DNA from: an uncultured Acidimicrobiales bacterium
Lineage (GTDB): Bacteria; Actinomycetota; Acidimicrobiia; Acidimicrobiales; CATQHL01
Length of the DNA: 64,000 nucleotides
NCBI GenBank assembly: GCA_958295925.1
Contig: CATQHL010000001.1
Coordinates: 402,676-466,675 of the forward strand
Direction: 5' to 3'
Made by a program: the position numbers and the translations under genes. Shown piece after piece: positions 9,782 to 19,496 of the stretch. The first letter of the stretch is position 1. Every line of letters begins with the position of its first letter. The notes under the pieces were generated by a model. That model was not told where the DNA came from. It saw nothing but the letters and a program-made list of their open reading frames with translations, and ran no database searches.

Positions 9782-9863
9782 CGTCGATATTTTCGAGGTC
9801 TAGATTTCTGCAAACTATGGCATCCGACAACCAGGAACAAGGATTGACAACCCTGGACCCAGC

Positions 9864-10688
9864 TCAGACTCCACAAATACCGGCGCATTCGTTGCCCCAG
9901 TGCCCTTCCCTGTTCATATCATATTCCGCGGCATCGGCTTCAACAGCTTCACGAAGCGGCACACGGCGAGAGTGCAGAAACACCCTGTTCCGGAACATAG
10001 CGGTTGCATTATGGCCAGACGCCCGCAACGACTCATCAATCCTAACCGCATCATCAAACGAATCTCTGTCACTTTTGCGCAGCTGAAGCCAGCCTTCGGC
10101 AGATCTATAAGGACAACCGATACACGCAGACCTTGGCAACTCGCGTTCAGGGTAGTTTTCATTAAACCAATTGATACAATCTTCTCGAGACATGCTCAAA
10201 TCGATTAATGGATAACAATTTACGATCCACTGATCGGGCGACACTCTCATCCTTTCCGCCTCGTCAGTGGTGATTCCAAGCCACATCTCAACCGAAGTGG
10301 CCATGGAAACAGGCGAACGAGCAGGAATTCCAAGAAGTGTCCGAACTTCCGAGCGAATCGGATTGATTTTGTAGTCAGTCGTACACTGCCGCCAGTTCAT
10401 ACCTGCGGGAGTTCCATCCGGATCCGAAAGAAAAGCTGGAATCGACAACCAAGGTCTCCCGCGAGCGTTGACTCCTGCCTCCACATCCTCTTTTAATGAA
10501 CGGTTAGCACTTACGCTTACCACATTAAATGACAACTCAGACTCCAGCCATTCCACGTTCTTGTAGACGGCTGGGGGCTCCCAGCCTGTGTCGGCAAAAA
10601 TTGCAACGTCAGGCTTTCGACCAAAACATCCATCGTTTGCCAATAGAGCTAGTACTGTTGACTGTGTGCCGCCGCCCAGGGACAGCAC
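9864..10688 (-). CDS. PP-loop PAPS-reductase-like protein, cassette 1
   Basis: This 274-residue protein belongs to the adenine-nucleotide alpha-hydrolase / PAPS-reductase-like superfamily. The N-terminal PP-loop reads LSLGGGTQST (residues 2-11), followed by FADTGWEPP. Cysteines are placed as Cys102 (RQCTTDYK), Cys189 and Cys192 (CIGC), and two near the C terminus (NECAGIC), suggesting a metal or Fe-S site. The start is GTG, two bases after the preceding gene's stop. It is the last gene of a four-gene reverse operon. It is shorter than its counterpart in cassette 2 (413 residues) but shares the C-T-x-x-x-K and late CxxC features. The biochemical role is unknown; relatives act in sulfur transfer or in defence islands. 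Confidence 0.8.
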   Translation of the reverse strand: MLSLGGGTQSTVLALLANDGCFGRKPDVAIFADTGWEPPAVYKNVEWLESELSFNVVSVSANRSLKEDVEAGVNARGRPWLSIPAFLSDPDGTPAGMNWRQCTTDYKINPIRSEVRTLLGIPARSPVSMATSVEMWLGITTDEAERMRVSPDQWIVNCYPLIDLSMSREDCINWFNENYPERELPRSACIGCPYRSAEGWLQLRKSDRDSFDDAVRIDESLRASGHNATAMFRNRVFLHSRRVPLREAVEADAAEYDMNREGHWGNECAGICGV

Positions 10689-10690
10689 TT

Positions 10691-11494
10691 TCAGGGCTGG
10701 GGGCTGGGGGCGGCGCCTTCTTTTGGGGGGAGGGACTCCTTAATATGGCGACGCAACTCCTCATCGCTCAATACATCAAGACTGATACCACCAGCCTTTC
10801 GATTCAGCAACCGCATGACTTTGGTTACTTCGCTGGTCTTGTTGGCATCTGCCAATCCGGATGCTATCGCAACATCCAAAACGGCTGCACGAACACGATC
10901 GGAAGCCATGAGATAGCTTCGCCTTAGAATTTGGTGATAGAAGTTGACATTGTGTGCCATCTTTTCAAGCAGGGTATCGCAGTCATATTTTGAGTACTTT
11001 GAAGATCGAAGCGCAAATTCATAGAGCCACCAAAGCCTAGCTATTGTATTCGACTCCTTGCTTCTACCTAAGTAGTGAGATTTTATGAACCTCGTCTGCT
11101 TGTCTTTCTCAGTGCTAGTAGCTATATTGCTGCTGCCCCATCTAATCTTGACGTAATCCGCAATATGGAAACAATTTAGTGAAGCCAGTACGCGTGGATC
11201 CGACATTTCCAAGGCGGTGAACGTGGGGAAAATTTGGCGGAGAAGTTTGACATGTTCAGAATCATGCGCTGGCCCGCTGACAACGTCAGCAATCAGATGT
11301 TTTAATGACTCTTTAGGGTACCATTTAGTGTGCTCGGAAAATATCTTTGACTCTTCCTCAGCACTGCTGCTCAGCTTTTTCTCTAGTTGCTCCTGAAGTG
11401 TGCCTGAGCAAGAAAACAGATCTGGTTGCTCTTTGGCTAGCTCCTGTAACAACAAGTGCGCTGTGTCTGTAAGGGGCTTTACGACGTCATTCAT
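10691..11494 (-). CDS. Unknown protein B1 of the GHKL cassette (possibly DUF6339-like)
   Basis: This 267-residue alpha-helical soluble protein has no recognised catalytic motif. A Trp/Arg/Tyr-rich centre reads ARLWWLYEFALR (about residues 160-171), followed by YHQILRRSY and DRVRAAVLDVA. The same pattern of WW/R, long helix and R-x-I/A-x-A-x-x-x-x-I-x-S recurs in protein B2 (42711-43685), so I treat the two as family members. It resembles what I remember as DUF6339, which should be checked. Its ATG overlaps the stop of A1 by four bases. The Pro-rich tail ends two bases before the PP-loop gene. Confidence 0.65.
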   Translation of the reverse strand: MNDVVKPLTDTAHLLLQELAKEQPDLFSCSGTLQEQLEKKLSSSAEEESKIFSEHTKWYPKESLKHLIADVVSGPAHDSEHVKLLRQIFPTFTALEMSDPRVLASLNCFHIADYVKIRWGSSNIATSTEKDKQTRFIKSHYLGRSKESNTIARLWWLYEFALRSSKYSKYDCDTLLEKMAHNVNFYHQILRRSYLMASDRVRAAVLDVAIASGLADANKTSEVTKVMRLLNRKAGGISLDVLSDEELRRHIKESLPPKEGAAPSPQP

Positions 11495-12381
11495 TCCAAT
11501 TCTCCAACTTCATCCTGGATAAACAATGGGAACTCCAGCAATTTTTGCGCAACCCAGAGAACGGATTTCGATTGTTGGCCCATAGTTTTAAGCACAAATC
11601 GAGCGGAACCATCATCACTGACAGTAATGTTGTTTTCCAGCAGCTTCACAGTAATTACATCTACCCAATTAGAGGTATCTGGTTCTGAGGCTTCATCTGG
11701 ATCGCGATCTTTTAGGTATACATACAAAGTTTCAACCAAAGCAGACAAATACAGCGTTTGAACAGCATGTTTTGGATCATCCTTGCGTAATTTATCAAAA
11801 TTATTGTAAGTTTCTTCATTGGCAACTAGTTCAATAAAAGGTTGCTGTACATCTATTTGCGCCTCCCAACCTTCCTGTTGGATAACGGAGTCCTTCTTAA
11901 GCTGGAAAATGGATTTAGTACTACGGTCTTCAATTTCACTAACTTTTGTAAAGCTGGGCTTGTGTACAGCGAGAAGATTCCCGGATCTCAACTTTACTGG
12001 CCCTCCACCAAATGCACGATTTGCTTCATGGTAATGCAGACATAATTCTTCTACCGCAGTAATCTGGGGATGTATTTCAAGCTGATCACGGACATTCTGA
12101 ATTGAAAGTTTTCCGTCCACGGTACGAGGCTTAGTTGAATCAGAACAGAATATTTGCCTGTATGAGGTAGCACCGCAATATACCCATAGAATACATCTCG
12201 CTGACCCATCGTCGATAAGAGAACTAATGCTCTCGACATCCAAATCAAAATTCGCTGTTAGTATCAACGAATTGTCCTCGACTCGACACTCTACATCCAC
12301 ACTAAACTTCTTGCCAGGGTAGTTGTACTCTCTTTGTCCAAGAACTGGATACAGGAAACCTCTGTCTGGAGCAAATCTCAT
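11491..12381 (-). CDS. Unknown protein A1 of the GHKL cassette
   Basis: This 296-residue protein has a predicted beta-rich N-terminal half (FSVDVECRVEDNSLILTANF) and a helical C-terminal half. The layout resembles protein A2 of cassette 2. Both have a D-L/V-E-S segment followed by cysteine- or hydrophobe-rich strands, then a basic xGxW/LLAxH/GH-like strand (LRSGNLLAVHK here). ATG start, with a good AAAGGGG ribosome site overlapping the end of the ATPase gene. No enzyme motif is visible. From its position it could be an adaptor between the ATPase and downstream partners. Confidence 0.6.
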   Translation of the reverse strand: MRFAPDRGFLYPVLGQREYNYPGKKFSVDVECRVEDNSLILTANFDLDVESISSLIDDGSARCILWVYCGATSYRQIFCSDSTKPRTVDGKLSIQNVRDQLEIHPQITAVEELCLHYHEANRAFGGGPVKLRSGNLLAVHKPSFTKVSEIEDRSTKSIFQLKKDSVIQQEGWEAQIDVQQPFIELVANEETYNNFDKLRKDDPKHAVQTLYLSALVETLYVYLKDRDPDEASEPDTSNWVDVITVKLLENNITVSDDGSARFVLKTMGQQSKSVLWVAQKLLEFPLFIQDEVGELE

Positions 12382-12391
12382 GACCGCCCCT

Positions 12392-14340
12392 TTAGGTTTG
12401 ATTTACCAAGTAAGCGAGAGTGAAAGATGAAACTCCAACTGGCTCGTTCATCACCAACTCTATCTCAATTCGCTCATCTCGGATATTCTCTTTCACATAT
12501 TCCTTAGGAATAACAAATACGTTCTTTTCAACTGACTCCAATTTCTTGCCGGAAAGGCTCGCTGACATCAGGCCGACCGTCTGGCCTTGTTCATCTTCGC
12601 CAATTGCCCTTAGCGAAAACCTGAGGTCCTGCTCATTACTGAAAAACTCCGAAGGCGCAATAGAGGCGATCAACTTATGGGTTTCCCCTGCTATGGAGCG
12701 AAAAATTGGTGACAGATCCACACGAGGTTTCCTAGAGACGCTAATTGACCCCTCCGTTGTTCTAGAACCTCGACGGTTCCCCCCGCTTCCCTCCCCACCA
12801 TATGGAGTTGGCTGCTCCGTTTCAGAATCATCATCATCTTCCTCCACTTCATCCTCTTGAATCGCTTTAGGGGTTAACTGTTCCGCACGTGGTGCGCGAT
12901 TCAGGATTCGCAAAGGTTCAATCTTGACTCTTGCGCCTCGTTGAACATCATCGATTAGTAGTCCATACCGATCCAACTCGTGCGCACTTGACCCCTCTTC
13001 AGAATCCCGCGAAGCATGTTTTGCTATCTCCTTACGGAGCCACTCTTTTAATTTCTTGAGGGCCTGTCGGGCTTGGCGGCGACCCTCCTTGTCTGTCTGC
13101 GGTATTTCATCCACCGACAGACCGTCGTGCGACGGCGGTTCGCAATTCTTTAGGACCAAGTCGCCTTCACGTGGTGCGCAATATAGAACCGCCGTGAAAT
13201 TCTTCCAATGAGTTGGAATCGAAGGATTTGCTTGACCTAAATTCTTGGCTGCGTCTGTCAGCATCAAGCCGGGGTGCCGCACAAGAGCAAGAGCTCTTCG
13301 ATCGTTGCCCTCGCCAACGTTGATTCTTAGTTCTAGTTCACCAATTCCTTTAATATAATGACTAGCAACGGGCTCCTCCGCTGAAACTCTGATATATTGA
13401 CGAGTTCGTTCCTTATGAATCAAATCCCAACACGATCCATCTGGACTGAGCTCTTTGTCATCGACGGTGAAATTGCCAATCACAAGCTCCAGCCTCTTGC
13501 GAATCAGTGCAAAGAAAAAGCTGTCGGCCGCGGTATTGATCGCTCTGTGCTCCCAACCTAAGTCATCTTCACCTTCACCATCTTCATCGAATAGATATCC
13601 TGGTATCAGTATTCTTGTACCTGGATCTTTCAACCAGAAGAGTTCAGGTACATTGTCATCTATTAGAGGATTGAACGAATCTCCGAGGTATCCGTCAGCC
13701 GAACGTTGATCGAAATTCGAATCTTGATGGGTTACTAAAATCGAACGGCCAATAAATCGCCTAGAGTACCCCCCCCCCCGCCATTCTGATAGCAGGTTGA
13801 GTAAAGAACAGTGCGCAATGGAGTAGAAGCGAAAGGTGCATGCTTACCCAACCCGAAGGAACCTAGAGTGTTGCCTGAAGGTTTAACCGAATGCCCCTCA
13901 GAGTTTGTCAGAGCCTCCCACGGGCTCACTTTCCCCTCAGTGGCGTCAAAATCTTGCGTACCGATTGTCTCGAGGTCGGTTATGGACAACGCTTCAATAG
14001 AGTCGGCCTGTATCTTCTCAAGGGCTTTGTGAAATTGCTTCTTTCCTTCGTCGGAGTTGTACTTAGAATTAATGCACCTGTGGAGCGCTTCCGCCAAGGA
14101 TGAACCACCAATCTGCTCGGTTTGCAATTTGACCTCGGCGATTTCGACAAAAACAGGGTGTTCGTCATCGTCTGCGTCGAGAGAGTTTTGCAAGCACTCC
14201 CTGAAGAGGGCGGCGTCTCTGTCAGCACTGAAGATGGCCAAGCCTGGGCTGTTGAAACCACTGGACTTTGCTAATGCTTTAGGAAATCTCCATTTTAGTT
14301 CATCCACGTGGCCGAATATATCCTTCTCCAATTCAAACAA
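12392..14340 (-). pseudogene. GHKL-type ATPase of cassette 1, interrupted at a G11 tract (possibly phase-variable)
   Basis: This is one GHKL (Bergerat-fold) ATPase gene in two frames. The first frame (14340-13735, 201 residues) carries the N-box FRECLQNSLDADDD (residues 47-60) and the G2 box GSFGLGKH (160-167). It ends shortly after a run of 11 G on the coding strand. Reading resumes in another frame before KDPGTRILIPGYLF and continues to 12392. Nine or twelve G would join the frames into about 649 residues, close to the 665 of the intact cassette 2 ATPase. The start is TTG at 14340 with an upstream AAGG. The run encodes a Gly loop. This is either a genuine off state of a slippage switch or a base-count error. 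Confidence 0.8.
13769..13779. repeat. Homopolymer of 11 C/G inside the GHKL ATPase
   Basis: Eleven consecutive C on the plus strand (G on the coding strand) lie inside the ATPase gene. The run determines whether the two halves are in frame. Tracts of this length are slippage hotspots in replication and also a common source of sequencing error. Confidence 0.95.
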
Positions 14341-14408
14341 CAGCCTTACGCAAGCTATGGCCCCTCAAGCATCGAAACAATTTGCGACGGAATCTGCCGC
14401 AACCGCCC

Positions 14409-15581
14409 TCAACCCCTCTCGCGCATGCGCTCGAGCAGGCGGCGGGCGATCACCAGTTTCTGGATCTCGTTCGTACCTTCGCCGATGATCATCAGCGGGG
14501 TGTCGCGGTAGTAGCGCTCCACTGAGTGCTCGGTGGTGTAGCCATAGCCGCCGTGTATGCGCATTGCGTCGGTGGCGATCTCGTAGGCCGCCTCCGAGGC
14601 GAAGAGTTTGGCCATGCCTGCCTCTAGGTCGATGCGCTCGCCAGCGTCGTAGCGACGTGCGGCGTCGTAGGTCATCAGCCGTGCGGCGTGCAGCTTGGTG
14701 GCCATCTCGGCGAGCATGAACTGCACAGCCTGGTGAGCGAAGATGGGCTTGCCGAAGGTCTCCCGCTCCTGCGAATAGGCAAGGGCGGCATCCAAAGCGG
14801 CCTGGGCCACCCCCACAGCCCGGGCGGCGATGTTCACCCTCCCCAGTTCCAGCGCCGACAGGGCGTAGCGCAGACCCTCCCCCATTCCCTTATCCCCACC
14901 TAGCAGGTTGGCATGCGGCACACGGTGATCGGCGTACGACATTTCCACGGTCTCCAGCCCCTTGTAACCAAGCTTTTCAATTTTTCGGCTGATCGTGAGG
15001 CCGCCCGATCGCTCCCCGGGCGCCTTCTCCACGGCAAAGCAGGTGATGCGGTCGTCCGGGGTGCGCGCCAGCAGCATCACCAACGACGAACGCATCCCGT
15101 TGGTCACCCACATCTTGGTGCCGTTGATCACCCACTCCCCACCGTCTAGCTCCGCCCTGCAGCGGATGTTGCGGGTGTCGCTCCCGGCATCGGGCTCGGA
15201 GAGCGAAAAGGACGCTCTGAATGATCCGTCAAGCATTCTGGGCAGAAATCGGCTTCGCTGCTCCGGGGTGCCGAAGCGTGTGATCATCGCCACGGCCAGT
15301 TTGTGGGAATTGAGTATCCCGGCCAGCGACATCCATCCCCGCGAGAGTTCCTCCACCACACGCGCATATGTGATGGCGTCAAGTCCGAGTCCGCCGTACT
15401 CGGGCGGGATGGTGGCGCCGAACAGACCGAAATCGCACATCTGCTCGAACATCGACTGGGGGAACTCGTCGGCCTGCTCCAAGGCCCGTGACTGGGAAAT
15501 CACGTCGCGGTCCACCCACGTTGACACGGCGGCAACGAGTTCGTCGGCCAGTTCTGCGTCCACGCTCACACGCCTTTCCAC
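14409..15581 (-). CDS. Acyl-CoA dehydrogenase
   Basis: This 390-residue flavoprotein has the standard acyl-CoA dehydrogenase segments: FGATIPPEYGGLGLD near residue 53, FSLSEPDAGSD near residue 129, and the C-terminal IHGGYGYTTEHSVERYYRD and IGEGTNEIQ. It would oxidise an acyl-CoA to the enoyl-CoA with electron transfer to ETF. The GTG at 15581 is listed. A GTG at 15569 has a better GGAAAGG ribosome site and may be the true start. It sits next to the cassette 1 insertion and is divergent from the ferredoxin oxidoreductase gene. Confidence 0.93.
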   Translation of the reverse strand: MERRVSVDAELADELVAAVSTWVDRDVISQSRALEQADEFPQSMFEQMCDFGLFGATIPPEYGGLGLDAITYARVVEELSRGWMSLAGILNSHKLAVAMITRFGTPEQRSRFLPRMLDGSFRASFSLSEPDAGSDTRNIRCRAELDGGEWVINGTKMWVTNGMRSSLVMLLARTPDDRITCFAVEKAPGERSGGLTISRKIEKLGYKGLETVEMSYADHRVPHANLLGGDKGMGEGLRYALSALELGRVNIAARAVGVAQAALDAALAYSQERETFGKPIFAHQAVQFMLAEMATKLHAARLMTYDAARRYDAGERIDLEAGMAKLFASEAAYEIATDAMRIHGGYGYTTEHSVERYYRDTPLMIIGEGTNEIQKLVIARRLLERMRERG

Positions 15582-15611
15582 GATGCCAGAATGCTATCCC
15601 ACCACAAGGGC

Positions 15612-15762
15612 GAGTCTTGGCGCGCAGGGAAACGCAAAGTCGCAGGGCAAACACAAAGGGCAAACACAAAGTTGCGGTCGTGTTGCTTGACGAACAGAAT
15701 CAAAGCAAGCTTGGCGTGTCTTGGCTCGCAGGGCAGACACAAAGTCGCAGGGCAAACACAAA
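15612..15762. repeat. Two 46-bp direct repeats between divergent genes
   Basis: The gap 15582-15815 holds two imperfect direct repeats, 15612-15658 and 15717-15762. Each has a GTCTTGG core followed by CGCAGGG and ACACAAAG motifs, with shorter partial copies between. No gene is visible here. They could be regulatory or a small repeat family; a -10/-35 pair was not convincing. Confidence 0.6.
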
Positions 15763-15815
15763 AGTAAGGCGCGGCAGAAACGCTCAAAGTTAAGATTGCC
15801 TGTTATGGAGAAGCG

Positions 15816-18800
15816 ATGAGCATCAGTGACGCCGTGCCCCCGCTGCGCACCTACAAACTCAGCGACCGCTTCGACGCCAGTACGGGGACCGTTTTCCTGT
15901 CTGGCCAGCAGGCGCTGGCCCGTCTTCCGCTCGACCAACTGCGCGCCGACCGCAAACTGGGGCGCCGAACCGCCGCCTTCGCGTGCGGTTATCCAGGTTC
16001 GCCGCTCGCCACCGTGGACGGCGAGTTCAACCGGGTTGCCGCCTTGGCGCTCTCCGACGGTCTCAAGTTCATACACCAGCCTGGGCAGAACGAGGAACTC
16101 GCGGCGGCGGCCATCGCCGGCACGCAGTTGGCGCCGACACTGGACGACTGCCTTTACGAAGGCGTGCTTGGATTCTGGTACGGAAAGGCCCCCGGACTCG
16201 ACCGGGCAAAGGACTCCATCCGCCACGGCACCATGACAGGCTCGCACCCGCTCGGGGGGGCGGTCCTGCTTGTAGGGGACGACCCTTCAGCAAAATCCTC
16301 CACCGTTCCGAGTTCATCGGTGGCCGGGCTGATTGACTTGCACGTGCCGTTCCTGACCCCCGGCAGCGTCGGGGAAGTTCTGGAGCTGGGTCGCCACGCC
16401 ATAGAAATGTCCCGCTCAACAGGAACATGGACCGCCTTGCGGATCGTGAACGTCGTTGCCGACGGAACCGAGGCAGTGTCGTTGAACCTTCCCTATGCGT
16501 ATCCAGTCCTGACTCCCGGGCACGTGCACACCCCCGAGGGCGGCCTTATGCCACCTCTCTGCAGCGAAGTGGAAAAAGACCTGCTGCTCACCCGCCTGGA
16601 AATGGCCCGCACCTACTGCCGGCTGAACAAGCTAAACCGAGTCACGCTCGACCCGCCATCAGCCCGCCTGGCCATCGCTGCGGCAGGCAACTGCTACCCC
16701 GAGGTGCTCGAAGCCCTGCACAAGCTGGGCTTACCGACAGACCGCTCCATCTCCGAGGCAGGTATCCGTCTCGCCAAAATCTCAATGCCCTACCCGATGG
16801 ACATGGAGTTCGCCCGCACCCTCGCCGACGGGGTGGAGGAAATCCTTGTGATAGAGGAAAAAGACCCCGTTGCTGAACTCTTCATAAAGGACGCCCTCTT
16901 CCCTCAGGCTGAGCGGCCCAGGGTGCTGGGAAAGAGGGACGAGAATGACAGGCGGCTCTTCTCCCCCGCCGGGTTGCTTGACGCCGACGCGCTGTTCGCC
17001 CCGCTGCGCTCCCGCCTGGAAGTCCTGATGCCGGACCGCCTGGCCCCCCTGCATCAAAAAAAGCACAAGAAGATCGAGGTGTCAGCAACCCGGACGCCCT
17101 ACTTCTGCTCCGGATGCCCGCACAACACCAGCACCGAGGTGCCGGAGGGGTCAATGGTGGGCATGGGAATCGGCTGTCACGGGATCATTGCGCTCATGGA
17201 GCCTGCCCGGGTGGGCAACATCCTGGCGCTGGGTGCGATGGGGGTGGAGGGCTCCATCTGGGTGGGCGCCTCACACTTCCTTGAAACCAACCACTTCTTC
17301 CAGAACCTGGGCGACGGCACCTATACGCACTCCGGGCAGCTGGGCGTGCAGTTCGCCGTTGCCTCAGGCGTAAACGTCACCTTCAAGATCCTCTACAACG
17401 GGACGGTGGCCATGACCGGCGGGCAGGACCCGACCGGGCTTGTCGGGGTGCCTGAACTGGCCACCATCCTTCTGAAACAGGGCGTCGCCGAGGTGCTCAT
17501 CACCACCAGCGACACCAGCCGCTTCCGCAGGAAGAGGCTGCCGAGGGGCGTGAAAGTATGGGATCGCTCACGCCTGATGGAAGCCCAGGAGCATCTGAGG
17601 GCCATCCCAGGGGTGACAGTGCTCATCCACGAGCAGTACTGCGCCGCCGAACTGCGGCGGAAACGCAAGCGCGGCATCTTCCCAACACCAGACGAGCGAG
17701 TCGTTATAAACGAGCGTGTGTGCGAAGGGTGCGGCGACTGCGGGGCGAAAAGCAACTGCCTTTCGCTCCAGCCCCTCGAAACCGAGTTCGGCCGCAAGAC
17801 GATGGTGGACCAGACCTCCTGCAACTTCGACTACTCCTGCCTGAAGGGTGACTGCCCTTCCTTCGCAACGGTAAAGCAGTCCCGCCGGACTGCCCGCCGG
17901 AAGAGTCGTGCTTCTGCGACAGCAGCGGCAGACAGTGCTCCCCCCCGCGAAGCCCCCACGGGGCTGCCGGAGCCGATACGTGCGGTGTCCTCCGACGACG
18001 TAACCGTCCGGATGCCCGGCATAGGCGGGACAGGCGTCGTGACTGCCTCCTACATCCTCGGCACGGCGGCCATGCTCAGCGACAAGCACGTCCACGGCCT
18101 CGACCAGACCGGCCTCTCGCAAAAGGCCGGGCCGGTCGTGAGCGACGTGCGCATCCTCTCCGACGACCGGGCCGCCTCCAACAAGGCCTCCGAGGGGATG
18201 GTCGACCTCTACCTTGTCTTCGACCTGCTCACCGCAGCCGCAGCCCAGCCCCTTTCGGGGAATACGGCAGATCGAACCCTTGTTGTGGCATCGGTCACTC
18301 CAACGAGCACCGGGGCGATGATCGCCGACGTGGAAAAGGATTACCCCGGCCTTGAAGAGCTGAAGAGGTCGGTGAACGCCTCTTCGAGGGCATCTGAGAA
18401 TCACTGGGTAGACGCCGGGGCTGTCACATCAGGGCTGCTGGGCAGCACGGCAAGCGCGAACGTGTTCATGCTGGGCGTGGCGTATCAGGCTGGCGCACTG
18501 CCGCTGACGGCTGATGCGATGGAGACAGCCATCGAACTCAACGGCGTGGCAGTGCGCCAGAACATCGAGGCCTTCCGCTGGGGACGGGCATGGGTGACAG
18601 ACCCTGAAGGAGTGGAGGGGGCGGCAGCCCTGGGGAGCAGCACTTCCGAAAGCAAAGAAGCCGCCCCTCTCCCCCCGGAGTTGCGGCAGCTGTACGAGCC
18701 GTTGGCTGCGCTCACCGGCCTTGACGACCTGCTGGCGACTCTTGCCTGCGACCTCGTCGGTTACCAGTCGGAGGCTCTCGCCAGCGGATTCCTGGAGTTC

Positions 18801-19379
18801 GTGGGCCAGGCGGCGGAGGCTGAAGCTTCCCTTGACGACCACGGCTGGGAACTCACCGAGGCGGTGGCGCGCAGCCTGCACAAGCTCATTGCCTACAAGG
18901 ACGAATACGAGGTGGCCCGACTTCTGCTGGCACCCGAGGCCGCCGAAGCCGCCGAGGCCGCGGCGGGGCCGGGCGCACGGATCGTCTGGCACCTGCATCC
19001 GCCTCTGCTGAGGGCGATTGGAGTCTCCCGCAAGCTGAAGATGGGCCGCTGGGCGCGTCCGCTCCTGCTGGCGCTTCGGGCTGGCAAAGGGCTGCGCGGC
19101 ACGCCCCTGGACGTCTTCGGGTACACAACCCTGCGTCGCTTGGAACGGGAGTTGCCTTGCGAGTACCGCGAGGCGATGAGAGAGGTCTTCGCTTCGTTGA
19201 GTTCCGCCAATCACCCCGACGCGGTGGAAATCGCCCGCCTGCCTGAGATGGTTCGCGGCTATGAGCATTTGAAGATGCGCCGCGCCGCCGAGTATCGGGC
19301 CGATCTGTCCCGCCGCCTTGCCGATTTCGCCAGCAACTCGATGGAGGCCGCCGACATGGCTGCCGCGACGGTCGACTAG
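15816..19379 (+). CDS. Indolepyruvate:ferredoxin oxidoreductase-family protein (fused subunits)
   Basis: This 1,187-residue protein is the fused form of the thiamine-diphosphate enzyme that oxidatively decarboxylates 2-oxo acids to acyl-CoA with ferredoxin. The N-terminal half contains FACGYPGSPL and HQPGQNEELA. The centre has FCSGCPHNTS and the TPP-binding FKILYNGTVAMTGG near residue 522. A cysteine cluster (CEGCGDCG and following Cys, about residues 635-690) would hold an Fe-S centre. From about residue 729 the gamma-type domain reads MPGIGGTGVVTASYILG. A Ser/Ala/Arg linker joins the parts. The ATG has GGAGAAG just upstream. Activity on an aryl- or alkyl-pyruvate is a family-level inference. 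Confidence 0.9.
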   Translation: MSISDAVPPLRTYKLSDRFDASTGTVFLSGQQALARLPLDQLRADRKLGRRTAAFACGYPGSPLATVDGEFNRVAALALSDGLKFIHQPGQNEELAAAAIAGTQLAPTLDDCLYEGVLGFWYGKAPGLDRAKDSIRHGTMTGSHPLGGAVLLVGDDPSAKSSTVPSSSVAGLIDLHVPFLTPGSVGEVLELGRHAIEMSRSTGTWTALRIVNVVADGTEAVSLNLPYAYPVLTPGHVHTPEGGLMPPLCSEVEKDLLLTRLEMARTYCRLNKLNRVTLDPPSARLAIAAAGNCYPEVLEALHKLGLPTDRSISEAGIRLAKISMPYPMDMEFARTLADGVEEILVIEEKDPVAELFIKDALFPQAERPRVLGKRDENDRRLFSPAGLLDADALFAPLRSRLEVLMPDRLAPLHQKKHKKIEVSATRTPYFCSGCPHNTSTEVPEGSMVGMGIGCHGIIALMEPARVGNILALGAMGVEGSIWVGASHFLETNHFFQNLGDGTYTHSGQLGVQFAVASGVNVTFKILYNGTVAMTGGQDPTGLVGVPELATILLKQGVAEVLITTSDTSRFRRKRLPRGVKVWDRSRLMEAQEHLRAIPGVTVLIHEQYCAAELRRKRKRGIFPTPDERVVINERVCEGCGDCGAKSNCLSLQPLETEFGRKTMVDQTSCNFDYSCLKGDCPSFATVKQSRRTARRKSRASATAAADSAPPREAPTGLPEPIRAVSSDDVTVRMPGIGGTGVVTASYILGTAAMLSDKHVHGLDQTGLSQKAGPVVSDVRILSDDRAASNKASEGMVDLYLVFDLLTAAAAQPLSGNTADRTLVVASVTPTSTGAMIADVEKDYPGLEELKRSVNASSRASENHWVDAGAVTSGLLGSTASANVFMLGVAYQAGALPLTADAMETAIELNGVAVRQNIEAFRWGRAWVTDPEGVEGAAALGSSTSESKEAAPLPPELRQLYEPLAALTGLDDLLATLACDLVGYQSEALASGFLEFVGQAAEAEASLDDHGWELTEAVARSLHKLIAYKDEYEVARLLLAPEAAEAAEAAAGPGARIVWHLHPPLLRAIGVSRKLKMGRWARPLLLALRAGKGLRGTPLDVFGYTTLRRLERELPCEYREAMREVFASLSSANHPDAVEIARLPEMVRGYEHLKMRRAAEYRADLSRRLADFASNSMEAADMAAATVD

Positions 19380-19496
19380 CAACCGCCAACAACCGCCAAT
19401 TACGGAATTCTGATCCTGGGGTTGCCGGATTTCAGATTGGCACCCTGGCCGCATTTTTGCCAAACACGAAGGACCACGCACGAAAGGTCATATCGG

